This document shows positions 31,212 to 39,853 of a DNA stretch of 39,853 nt, one piece after another (within the stretch, counting starts at the first letter, position 1; each line of letters opens with the position of its first letter). The notes beneath the pieces were generated by a model. The model was not told where the DNA came from, ran no database searches, and saw only the letters and a list, made by a program, of their open reading frames with translations. The stretch spans positions 225,339 to 265,191 of the forward strand of contig NMRA01000071.1 of assembly GCA_002633005.1 (NCBI GenBank). The letters run 5' to 3'. The stretch comes from Phoronis australis (lineage: Eukaryota; Phoronida; Phoronidae). Both the position numbers and the translations under genes were made by a program.

Positions 31212-31682
31212 GTTTCTGTAGGTGTACTACAAGGCTACTAGTAGTCTCTCTGTTGAGGAGGTGTATAGATACTTAAATGCTAGACTCTCAGCCTAGTTCC
31301 TGGAGGTGTATTACAAGGCTACCAATAGTCTCTCTATTGTGGAGGTGTATATAGATACTTAAACGCTAGGCTCTCAGTCTGGTTCCTGGAGGTGTACACT
31401 GCACAAGGCTACCAATAGTCTCTCTATTGTGGAGGTGTATATAGATACTTAAATGCTAGACTCTCAGTCTGGTTCCTGGAGGTGTACACTGCACAAGGCT
31501 ACCAATAGTCTCTCTATTGTGGAGGTGTATATAAATACTTAAATGCTAGACTCTCAGTCTGGTTCCTGGAGGTGTACACTGCACAAGGCTACCAATAGTC
31601 TCTCTATTGTGGAGGTGTATATAGATACTTAAACGCTAGACTCTCAGCCTGTTTCCTGGAGGTGTACACTGCACAAGGCTAG
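31212..31682. repeat. 90-bp minisatellite, ~5 copies
   Basis: Units starting GGTTCCTGGAGGTGTACACT occur at 31381, 31471, 31561 and 31651, with diverged units at about 31206 and 31295 lacking the CACTGCA segment. Each has CAATAGTCTCTCTATTGTGG and GATACTTAAAYGCTAGACTC. Confidence 0.95.
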
Positions 31683-31689
31683 ACTCACA

Positions 31690-32160
31690 GTTATGCACAG
31701 ACGTCCTCAGCTTCTGATCATCCCCAATACACTATCATATAATACTACAAGGTATGACACTCGGGACAGGGAATTCCATGGGTGCTTCACTTCAGCCATT
31801 CATATCAAACACAAAACTCAATAAATTTACGCAAAACAGGTTTTCAACAAACCATTGGTAATTGTTCTTTCTTCTAACCATTCACGGTGTCCTGCTCCAG
31901 CGAGACCGCAACAAATTCACGGTCAAAGCCCAAAAATGTTAATAAAAAGCCCACGCATCAGTCCTTCTTTGACAGTTCGAGGTCAAGGATGGACGTCAAT
32001 TGCCGGTTCCGAAATGGTCTGGCTAAGTGCAGTTATCGATGTCGTGACACTCCGTGACAAATCCGCAATTGCCGTACATTGTAAACACTGGCACTGTCAC
32101 AGATGTGAGCTTTTACATTTCAGGTTAGGTTTGCCTAATTGGATATTAGGTGAACCCCTC
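31690..32160. other. Non-coding stretch before the SINE candidate
   Basis: No gene is recognised. The 103-codon frame at 31855-32166 starts at ATG or an alternative codon but has no known domain and ends in the SINE-like sequence. Confidence 0.4.
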
Positions 32161-32161
32161 T

Positions 32162-32300
32162 TGTAGCTAATTGGTCTAATGTTTTGGCCCATCAGCACCT
32201 TATGGCGATGTTCGGGTTGTCCGCTCTGCCCGCTGGTTCGATACCCCTACTGTGTTTCCGAGCTTTGCAGAGATTTAGTAGTCCAGAGATATTGAGTAAG
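32162..32300 (+). mobile_element. tRNA-derived SINE (candidate)
   Basis: The A-box TAGCTAATTGG (32164-32174) fits TRGYNNANNGG exactly. The B-box GGTTCGATACC (32235-32245) fits GWTCRANNC. The boxes are 71 bp apart, longer than in an ordinary tRNA, and the sequence between does not give a normal cloverleaf. It could be a SINE head with an insertion, or a tRNA with long variable region that has decayed. The tail beyond the B-box has no clear short tandem 3' end. Confidence 0.45.
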
Positions 32301-32309
32301 TTCTAGTCA

Positions 32310-33800
32310 TCTGGAGTTGTATATCGTTAATGGGTTGAATTTATGGAGGAGTCAAGCTTGAAATACCAAGACAGGCCAACTGGGAGCCAAACCTTGAGGT
32401 GCACACCACCACTCTGGTTTTATCCCTGAATCTTGTATTAACGCCTAACACTCTAACAGGTGCCCCTAGAATGGAGAACCCTCTTGCCAGTCAAAGCGCA
32501 GTAAGTCTCTTTTAGATAAGTAACACTAGCTCGTGGGTTTCTTACTTATGTACGCTGTCATAGTCCATGTTCAATGTTTTGTGAAGTCACAAAACCAAAA
32601 ACTTCCAAGTTCAAAACAACCAGTCCACAATCAGATGAAACAGTTTAAAACTTGTAAACATTTACAGTTAATAATTCTTTATAATACCCATACGAGTTGA
32701 TCAACTCGACAGACTCAGGCCTAGGTTGTTTCTAGCCAGCCAGCTGTCTTGACTTTGCATCAAGGGTAGGTTGTTACAATAATAATCCCTGGCTTCAGAT
32801 CAGATCAGATTATTGTCCTCCACACAAAATACAGACGACATTCGACAAGTGTACTTACCACACACGGACAATAAAGACATATTTAGTTCAAACGTGGTCT
32901 AAAAAGCATATATTCCAGAGTAACATCGCAGAGTTATGTCAACTGAGTAGGTAGCACGCTCAAATACGGGAGAGCTTCATTGTCGCCCTATCGCAGTAAC
33001 CTCAACGACAGCCATCTTAGCTTATGACGTCATAGCTCGGGTCAATGATACGCTATGGCAAATGTAATAGGCCTATGTTTCATAAACCGAGAAAATATTT
33101 ACTGGCAAATAAATATGAACACAATAGCTGACAAGTAAATGGGGTTTAATGGTAGACTTAAGTGGTGCGGAAAGGGCGACATTGCCCGCAAACTAAATCC
33201 GAGATTAAAATCTTGATTTTTTCCTGAGAATTCAAGCTTATTTTTTCTAGCAATATCCTAATAAACTACCGTAACGCCACATGTTCGAATATTTCTCAGC
33301 TCGAACTCTATATTTNTTTCCGTGCCCCTCCCCCCCCCCCCTCTACCCTCTTTCTCTAAGAAATTCAGACATGGCTATTCACTTATTTACAGTTAATCTA
33401 AGAGGTTTTTGAGGGTATAATTAGGCAAGCGCAATGTGTTGTCATAAACTGTACGCATCAGTTGAGCAGGAAAGTGCAATGAAACTACGAGTGATGCTTA
33501 GCGTATAGCCTTGTCTCAGTCACCATGTGCTGTCATCTCATATTATTCAATCAGAACTGCTCTCTTGGGAAATTCTACACTGCAACATAAGATAGCCTAA
33601 TTTACCTAACTGACGGATATCGTAGGCCAAGTGCGACATAAGTCCGATTTATTATACTGTAGTATTCATACGCCCAAAGTACAATAAATAAAAGTTAAAC
33701 AGGCACATTTGCACACGTAGTCAACTCATTTAAGAATTGTTCTCTTGTTTAAGGGCAGAATACACATATTTAATAACAGATCAGTACTGTGATGGTAAAA
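32310..33800. other. Non-coding stretch with poly-C tract
   Basis: No recognisable gene. A CCCCTCCCCCCCCCCCCTC tract near 33326-33343 sits next to an undetermined base at 33316. AT-rich flanks show no inverted termini. Confidence 0.4.
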
Positions 33801-34232
33801 TTAGAGGTTAGTAGGCGCCTAAAGCCCATCGTATCGCCTTCAGCGCTGAATTTCAAAAGTGCATTGGGAACTCGCAAAACCTGATTCACAAACATGGGGC
33901 CTACTTTTTTACTCATGCACGAGGGTATATTTACATAGTCTGCAGTGGCAGATCTTGGATGTCGGAGAAGGTTGGTCCAACCACACATATTCGAAGGCAA
34001 AGCTCCGCGTGCATTCCAAGCGGCCTCTGAAGGGGGCACACCCCCCCCTTTATCCACCCCATTGTGTGACACCATAACTGTTTCTTTATCTTGAAATATT
34101 AATAAAAATTCCATCACTCGGCGAGCATACCTGGTGGTCGCTCGCGCTAAAATATACAACAACGATGCTGTCGTCAACGTAGCCAATGCTGTAAACCATC
34201 GTATCGAGACTACAAGCCTTACTATACCGTCA

Positions 34233-34372
34233 CTTTCGGTGTCTAGGCGCCACGTTAAAATGTAAAAAGATGGTTGGCTGCAAATACGTGTAATTACGGC
34301 CCACTATGCCGTAACTTACGGTGGGTAGGCGCTACGTTAAAAACAAAAAGGTGGTTGGCTGCGCCTACGCCC
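34233..34372. repeat. ~74-bp tandem repeat, 2 copies
   Basis: Two units share CCGT(C/A)ACTT(T/A)CGGTG, then TAGGCGCYACGTTAAAA, then AGRTGGTTGGCTGC. They begin near 34233 and 34307. A related GTAGGCGCCTAAAGCCCATC occurs at 33811. Confidence 0.7.
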
Positions 34373-35760
34373 CACTGTAACAGATATATCTAGATTAGCT
34401 AGCAGGCGTATACAGGATTCTTGCGTTGGGTGCTTCCATTGAACTTCTTTCATAACACGTGACCTAAGTTCATAATATCCCTTGCAAATCAACAGGAATT
34501 GGTATTCATCCTCTACAAGACCATCATTGCAACTCAAACATAATCTATTATAATATTCCACTTTCTCGTGTCTACCCACTTCCACTTGTCAGTCTATGGT
34601 TGGAGCAACGTAACCGAGTAAACGCTTGAATAAGACTATCCATGTAGCAGTACCTTGTAATATGGTTCAAAACAGTACGGAGTCTTAAAGTTACAGTGGT
34701 TTTTAAGTTTTGCGTTATGCTCAATTTCTGATCGTCAACCTTGTTCATAACAGTCATTAACTCGTTGCGCGAAGATACTTAAAAACGAGACTTCGCACGT
34801 GACACCTTGATTCAACCAAATTTCATAAAACCCGTATTTTGATAGCAACAGTTTAACACAAGATATCCAGGTATTTCTCCCATTCCGATCTAAATCAGCA
34901 AACATGTCATAAGCCGCTTTACTGCATCTAGTAGGTGGCATTTTCAACAACTTTAGCCAATATTTTACACATTTGACATAGTACTTTGCATAGAGCGGAT
35001 AAATTCGACATACGCCCCATGCAGCTGCGTTTGAGCAAGAGTTTCTAACTGCAAGCACAATTATACAGAATTTAACATATACATTTTCAAGCCATTCATG
35101 TTCTTTGAATCCCCGGATTTCCGCACCTTAGCATATAGTTGGCGCAACAATTTTATCAAACAGTTCACGTAATAGCCTCAATAGTAATTCCGTTCACCGA
35201 TTTCTAATTTCAGAGATAGACATAGCAGCTTTACTACCTTGACGTTCCAGAGTTTTAGTCGCTTTGGACCAAACTAATCTCGGTGTAAAAATATTCCAAG
35301 ATATTCATATTGGGAGACAACTTCCATAAATTGATTTCCATACTACCACTTCTCATACGCTCTGCCCGCCATTTCTAAAAACAATGACCTTAGTTTTTTT
35401 CAGATTTAGAAGAGCAATAATCATAAAGGCAGTTAAACAGTCTTTGAAAATTAATTTGAGTGCTCGAACACAGAACCATGTCATCAGCGATTTGTCTTCC
35501 GGCGCATCTTCATTGATATAAATCCCTCAAATGTTTTGAGCATTATCTAAGACTTCGATAAATTCGTTCAGATACATGGTGCCGACAGAACAGTCAAAAA
35601 AGTCGGTTAACCTTACACATGAACGTAGTTTGATGTGCATAGATTTCAGGGCTTCAAATGGACACCAATTTCGTGTAATCTATACCAGAGTAGCATTTGA
35701 GGAACTCTGTCAAACGCCTTCGAAAACTCGACAAAAGCACAATAAAAACGACCCCGGGCT
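34340..35760 (-). pseudogene. Non-LTR retrotransposon (LINE) reverse-transcriptase remnant
   Basis: On the minus strand the pieces occur in polymerase order. FSKAFDRVPQ near 35710-35745 is RT motif A. ADDMVL near 35470-35492 is the catalytic motif, with Ile in place of the usual Phe before A-D-D. EKW*YGNQFMEVVSQYEYLGIF follows near 35290-35370. KMPPTRCSKAAYDMFADLDR and YGFYEIWLNQGV (34800-34950) belong to the C-terminal region. CLSCNDGLVEDEYQFLLICK (34480-34540) is the Cys-rich terminal motif of CR1-like LINEs. Multiple stops and frameshifts divide it, so it is inactive. The N-terminal endonuclease is absent. The assignment to a CR1-like clade is by recall of the motif style. Confidence 0.8.
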
Positions 35761-35831
35761 TAGTGACATATTTTTGGCACATGGCCTGAAGCGGAAACAT
35801 TTGGTGCTGGGTGCAATAGTCCTTGTTGTAA

Positions 35832-36087
35832 TAATTCGCGAATTATTCCAGTAATAATTCTTTAGCCAATCTGAAGCCAGGAATAATTACTGTAATAAAT
35901 ATTTATCACTGTAAATAGTATTTATTCCAGGACTAAATAAATCAACCAATCGGATGCCAGGAATAATTATTGTAGTAAATATTTATTACTGTAATTAATA
36001 TTTATTCCAGTAGTAAAAAATTATTACGGTAATTATTCCTAGCTTCTGTTGGCTAAAGAATTATTACTGGAATAAATCGGGGAATTC
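35832..36087. mobile_element. ~256-bp foldback (palindromic) MITE
   Basis: The left arm ATTCCAGTAATAATTCTTTA plus GCCAATCTGAAGCCAGGAAT is mirrored by a right arm whose complement reads ATTCCAGTAATAATTCTTTA then GCCAACAGAAGCTAGGAAT. The interior is itself built from TAATAAATATTTAT and GGAATAAATA words, giving further internal symmetry. It could form a long hairpin. It lies just upstream (in minus orientation) of the LINE remnant. Confidence 0.75.
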
Positions 36088-36089
36088 TA

Positions 36090-36685
36090 ACAGTAATAAA
36101 TCGGACTTATGTTGCATTTGGCCTATGATAGACGGAGTTCACGGCGAGACGTTATCATGCTTAGCTTGTGCAACGATATTATGTTCATTGTATAAAATAC
36201 CCAGGGCGTCTTAAAAGAAACTGCCCGTGTAATTTTCGTTGAAACTCGACAAAACGGACAATAACACAAATCAATCATCGCTAGTTTTAACGCCCTCACA
36301 ACACGGCATCGCTTGTTTTGGAAAAAACGGATTTTAATGAAGATTTTTGCTATCTAATTTCTGGCGGATACTTGACCAGCAGTATCATACACTAACCAAT
36401 CTTCAGATAAACAAATGTCTTTAGGATTTAAATTAACCAAGTGACTCAACTATTGCCGGGAATTTCTGTTCATGTGCTGTGGCTAAAATCGGACACAGAG
36501 GCCCGTTTTTAGAAACAGTAATAAAATACTTGAGCCAACTGAAAGTACATAGTGGCGCTTTCCTCAATTGATCAGTTTCAAGCCCAAAATCTAAGCATAA
36601 TCGTAAAACTTGTGCATGCCATTCAAACGTACAAAATGGCCAGTTGACAACAAGTGTCTCTGACCCGTAGCACGACCACGACTGA
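36090..36685. other. Non-coding spacer
   Basis: No recognised gene or repeat. It is partly covered by the minus-strand frame discussed with the 75-bp array. Confidence 0.4.
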
Positions 36686-36690
36686 TGTGA

Positions 36691-37066
36691 AGTCAACGGA
36701 AAGTATACACTGTGTGAATGTGTAAACTGAATTAACGAGCACATACGGTAAGGTGCATGATGTGAAGTGAATGGAAAGTATACACCGTATGAATGTGTAA
36801 ACTGAATTAACGAGCACTTACGGTAAGGTTCATGATGTGAAGTGAATGGAAAGTATACACCGTATGAATGTGTAAACTGAATTAACGAGCACATACGGTA
36901 AGGTTCATGATGTGAAGTGAATGGAAAGTATACACCGTATGAACGTGTAAACTGAATTAACGTGCACTTACGGTAAGGTTCATGATGTGAAGTGAATGGA
37001 AAGTATACACCGTATGAATGTGTAAACTGAATTAACGAGCACTTACGGTAAGGTTCATGGGGTACA
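36691..37066. repeat. 75-bp minisatellite, 5 copies, open on the minus strand
   Basis: Units AGTGAATGGAAAGTATACAC plus CGTATGAATGTGTAAACTGA plus ATTAACGAGCACTTACGGTA recur at about 36691, 36766, 36841, 36916 and 36991. The unit is 25 codons long, so a minus-strand frame (36433-37116, 227 codons) stays open and encodes repeats containing YRKCSLIQFTHSYGVYFPF. Its apparent start is TTG, and the flanking ~90 residues match nothing known. I annotate it as a repeat, not a gene. Confidence 0.9.
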
Positions 37067-37069
37067 GAA

Positions 37070-37470
37070 TGAAAAAAATGCTTTCTTGTAAAACGGTTGT
37101 ATTTCTTTCGAATCAAAAAACCTTACTTGGAACATTTCCCTCCGGTATTTCGTCTCTCGGGCGAGTGCATTTACGTCACGTGGAATGAAGCTAGGTAAGC
37201 AAAAAGAAGACGCCATGCCCAGGTGACGAGTGGCAGTATATCGAAAATTTTCTCAAAATGGGGTACCACTACGGTATTGCTGTATTTTTGGTTTAAATAG
37301 GAAAAGCTATTTGCTTATTGATGTAATGAAAAGAAAGAAGACTAAATTGACAAAATTCATACCAAAAGTGTTCAATGAAAATTGAGAGCTATGTATACCA
37401 CAGAGCGTGCATTTCTAAGGAAACTAGAAACAATCTTGAACTGGCGTCATTTATGGGACCACTTGTTACC
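37070..37470. other. Non-coding spacer
   Basis: No gene is recognised. It sits between the 75-bp array and a GC-rich duplicated block. Confidence 0.4.
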
Positions 37471-37475
37471 CTTTC

Positions 37476-37632
37476 ATGGGCGGCGCACCATACGGGTCTG
37501 GCGGGGATTATAGCCCCCAACCCCACCACTTATTTCAGTGCTGCGCCGCCAATGGTTTATGGGAGGTGCACCATAGGGTGGCTGGGGGGGGGGGCTATAT
37601 ACCCACTTTTTCCAGTGCTGCGCCACCCGTGT
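37476..37632. repeat. GC-rich ~83-bp imperfect tandem pair with inverted ends
   Basis: Two units run GGGCGGCGCACCATACGGG ... TTTCAGTGCTGCGCCGCC and GGGAGGTGCACCATAGGGTG ... TTTCCAGTGCTGCGCCACCC. Each unit starts and ends with complementary GGCGGCGCA/TGCGCCGCC-type words. The composition is clearly richer in GC than its surroundings. A poly-G run lies near 37585. Confidence 0.7.
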
Positions 37633-37782
37633 CATTAATGTCCAAATAATAATACGCACGGAATGTATGATGCAATCACTAATGAGTAAAATTCTTATTT
37701 GTAGGTGGATTGTTATGAAACTTTTAGGTTAAGTAGGGCATACGTTGCTGCTTTAAAATTATATCATGTGTTGGGTCAAGTC

Positions 37783-38114
37783 GGGTATTCAAGATATCTG
37801 GTGAGAAGAAGCCAATTAACGGTCTATGGTAGGCCGGCCCTGTCAACCGTACTACGTACCTCGTCGGGTATTCAAGATATCTGGTGAGAAGAAGTCAATT
37901 AACGGTCTATGGTAGGCCGGCCCTGTCAACCGTACTACGTACCTCGTCGGGTATTCATGATATCTGGTGAGAAGAACCCAATTAACGGTCTATGGTAGGC
38001 CGGCCCTGTCAACCGTACTACGTACCTCGTCGGGTATTCAAGATATCTGGTGAGAAGAACCCAATTAACGGTCTATGGTAGGCCGGACCTGTCAACCGTA
38101 CTACGTACCTCGTC
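37783..38114. repeat. 83-bp minisatellite, 4 copies
   Basis: Units begin GGGTATTCAAGATATCTGGT at 37783, 37866, 37949 and 38032 and end GTACTACGTACCTCGTC. They differ at very few positions (AAGCC/AAGTC/ACCC; CAAG/CATG; GGCC/GGAC), so the array is young. Confidence 0.97.
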
Positions 38115-39050
38115 TCATATTTAGTCTGACATTTTAAACTCGGGAGTTGGAGCATGAATCAGATCGTTCTTAAAATTACAAGTTTTTAAAAAGAGTCAAT
38201 TAAACTATAATAATGGAAAGATTATAGACCATTGCACCAAACAAAGCTATGACTTTTGGAATACCTATCTTTGTAATTATTAAGATTTCATTTTTATTGA
38301 AGTTACGGTTCAATAACACTAGGACCTCCCCTGCACCCCGCAAAAAACCAAGACTTCGTGAGATTTCGTGTATTTTAAATGAGAACACCTGATTTTGCTA
38401 GATTTTACTGACTGCGAGACAGCTTCAGTACTCTACCCGGGTTTCGATCTTTTTATACCCTGTCATAGCGCCACCTATATATGGAAATCTGCAACCTCTC
38501 GTAGTAGCAGGAAAGAGTTGAACGTACAGAAACGTAGTTCTGGAGTAACATGTACTATGATCGCTGACTGGTGTGCAGAGTATTTGAATTCATTAGATGT
38601 TCGTATTTTGGTCACTGATGGGTTTTTATTAATGAAATATTAGCGATAAGGATTGTTCAAATTATTTGAAGTTTACATAAACCAGCCAAATTTATTTCTA
38701 TAATAGAGACCATAAGACCATCGTACAAAATTAAACATTAAAACGTGTATTAAGAAGTCTTACGAAGTTGAAAGGCTGAAAGAACACAATTACAAAAGCT
38801 ATCACAAATTGCCCATAATCAATTGCAGACAACATAGAAGGGTGCTTACCGTACTGATACAAGTCAAAGTAGCTTTCTCGAAGTTCAATCTATGTAAAAG
38901 AAATCGTCATTCGTCCTCAATAATATTGAGGTAGAAGGGGCATACTCTCTCTGACTGCCAGTGATCGAAATCTAAGTGTCTGTCAACTTGTCCTAGTACA
39001 ATATCTTTTGGTTGGCTGGTACATGGTCCCTTTGCACACGGGCATTGTTA
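38115..39050. other. Non-coding stretch without recognised gene
   Basis: Short frames on both strands, none with a recognisable domain. No terminal repeats were found. Confidence 0.45.
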
Positions 39051-39051
39051 G

Positions 39052-39432
39052 CTACACACACCGCACGGCGTACGTTACCAGTACGGTAACACATGTAAAA
39101 TACTGTCAAATACACACCGCACGGCGTACGTTACCAGTACGGTAACACATGTAAAATACTGTCAAATACACACCGCACGGCGTACGTTACCAGTACGGTA
39201 ACACATGTAAAATACTGTCAAATACACACCGCATGGCGTACGTTACCAGTACGGTAACACATGCAAAATACTGTCAAATACACACCGCCCGGCGTACGTT
39301 ACCAGTACGGTAACACATGTAAAATACTGTCAAATACACACCGCGCGGCGTACGTTACCAGTACGGTAACACATGTAATATACTGTCAAATACACACCGC
39401 ACGGCGTGCGTTTCCAGTACGGTAACACATGC
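39052..39432. repeat. 56-bp minisatellite, ~6.7 copies, each with a hairpin
   Basis: Units start CCGCACGGCGTACGTTACCA at 39061, 39117, 39173, 39229, 39285, 39341 and 39397. Each contains the inverted repeat GTTACC-AGTAC-GGTAAC. Unit-to-unit changes are mostly at one site (GCACGG, GCATGG, GCCCGG, GCGCGG) outside the stem. The last unit carries TTTCC in place of TTACC, breaking its stem. Confidence 0.96.
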
Positions 39433-39434
39433 AG

Positions 39435-39853
39435 AATTTGGCCTTATTTCTGTTACAATGCCATACATTTAGAGGTCGCGCTTCTTCCTTCTTGTTTTCA
39501 TGTTGATCTTTGACAGTCTGAAGGGAAAGACTAGCCAAGAGTAAACTACTGCAATCGTACAAGTCCATGCTTACCAAACCATAACTCCAGTTTTATGAGA
39601 ATGTTAGCTCCGGCAAATCAAATGTATCGGTCTATTGTTTTATTGTTATTGTTGTCCCGCCTTTTTGAGGTGCACTTTAACAAGGCACGGGAAAATCCTA
39701 GGAGCAATGTATTCACCTGCTAGAGAAACGGATTACTATTCGAAAATTCGAGGATGGGAAGATTGTCGCGAAGTTGAATTAGCTATTGTATGACAGACCT
39801 GAAGTACACACAAGAAAATTGTGCTGCGTGTGTGTGTGTGGGGGGGGGGGGGA
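39435..39853. other. Non-coding right end, terminal GT/G low complexity
   Basis: No recognised gene. The window ends in a GTGTGTGTGTG tract followed by a run of G, which is compatible with the end of a sequence contig. Confidence 0.5.

Noticed and set aside
33945-34070. hAT-like end CAGTGGCAGATCTTGGATG with a C-rich tail
   Set aside because: The phrase resembles common repeat ends, but no partner terminus or target duplication was found.

Overview
The window looks like repeat-rich intergenic DNA from an animal genome, most likely a marine invertebrate. Support for this comes from several metazoan-type mobile elements: a THAP/TTAA transposon, Penelope and non-LTR retroelement remnants, hAT-like and TA-flanked MITEs, and tRNA-derived SINE heads. 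About twenty minisatellite arrays also fit. The frequent AGGCCT-centred motif hints at an echinoderm, hemichordate or cephalochordate, but that is a weak guess. I recognise no host protein-coding gene and no functional tRNA or rRNA. Most open frames lack an ATG or lie inside tandem repeats.

Layout. 1-1023: a 31-bp minisatellite split by a hAT-like non-autonomous element. 1201-5257: a stretch bounded by short inverted repeats and TA, holding several copies of a dispersed repeat with a CAT/CAC-rich core and a degenerate ~75-bp repeat. 5697-11153: a run of minisatellites (51, 73, 32, 25, 59, 28 and 50 bp). 10227-11660: two inverted copies of a ~0.5-kb MITE around the 50-bp array. 11925-13420: a satellite of eleven ~147-bp monomers in an A-B-C higher-order pattern, each with a CCACTAGG(G/T)GGC box resembling the CTCF core motif. 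14178-16083: further short arrays. 16084-18183: a second hAT-like element, again inside a minisatellite, carrying a nested 368-bp MITE. 18602-20045: a 20-bp minisatellite abutting a broken Penelope-like element (RT C-terminus plus GIY-YIG-like region). 20868-23375: a ~250-bp direct duplication bracketing 2 kb of AT-rich DNA and a 39-bp minisatellite.

The most interesting unit is 25488-27172. It is a 1.69-kb transposon with ~157-bp terminal inverted repeats flanked by TTAA. It carries two tail-to-tail genes. One is an intact 215-residue THAP-domain protein on the minus strand. The other, on the plus strand, is a frameshifted protein with the zinc-coordinating cysteine signature of the P2X7-receptor intracellular C-terminal ('ballast') domain. 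No catalytic transposase is visible, so this copy looks non-autonomous, probably Kolobok-related.

27310-30040 holds another large copy of the CAT-core dispersed repeat, interrupted by a 1.52-kb TA-flanked pogo-like element and by a 35-bp minisatellite that matches the repeat's own sequence. 31212-31682 is a 90-bp array and 32162-32300 a SINE candidate. 34340-35760 is a degenerate minus-strand LINE reverse transcriptase. 35832-36087 is a foldback MITE. The right end has 75-, 83- and 56-bp arrays and finishes in GT/G low complexity. The parts form no pathway; the window records successive insertions and local tandem amplification.
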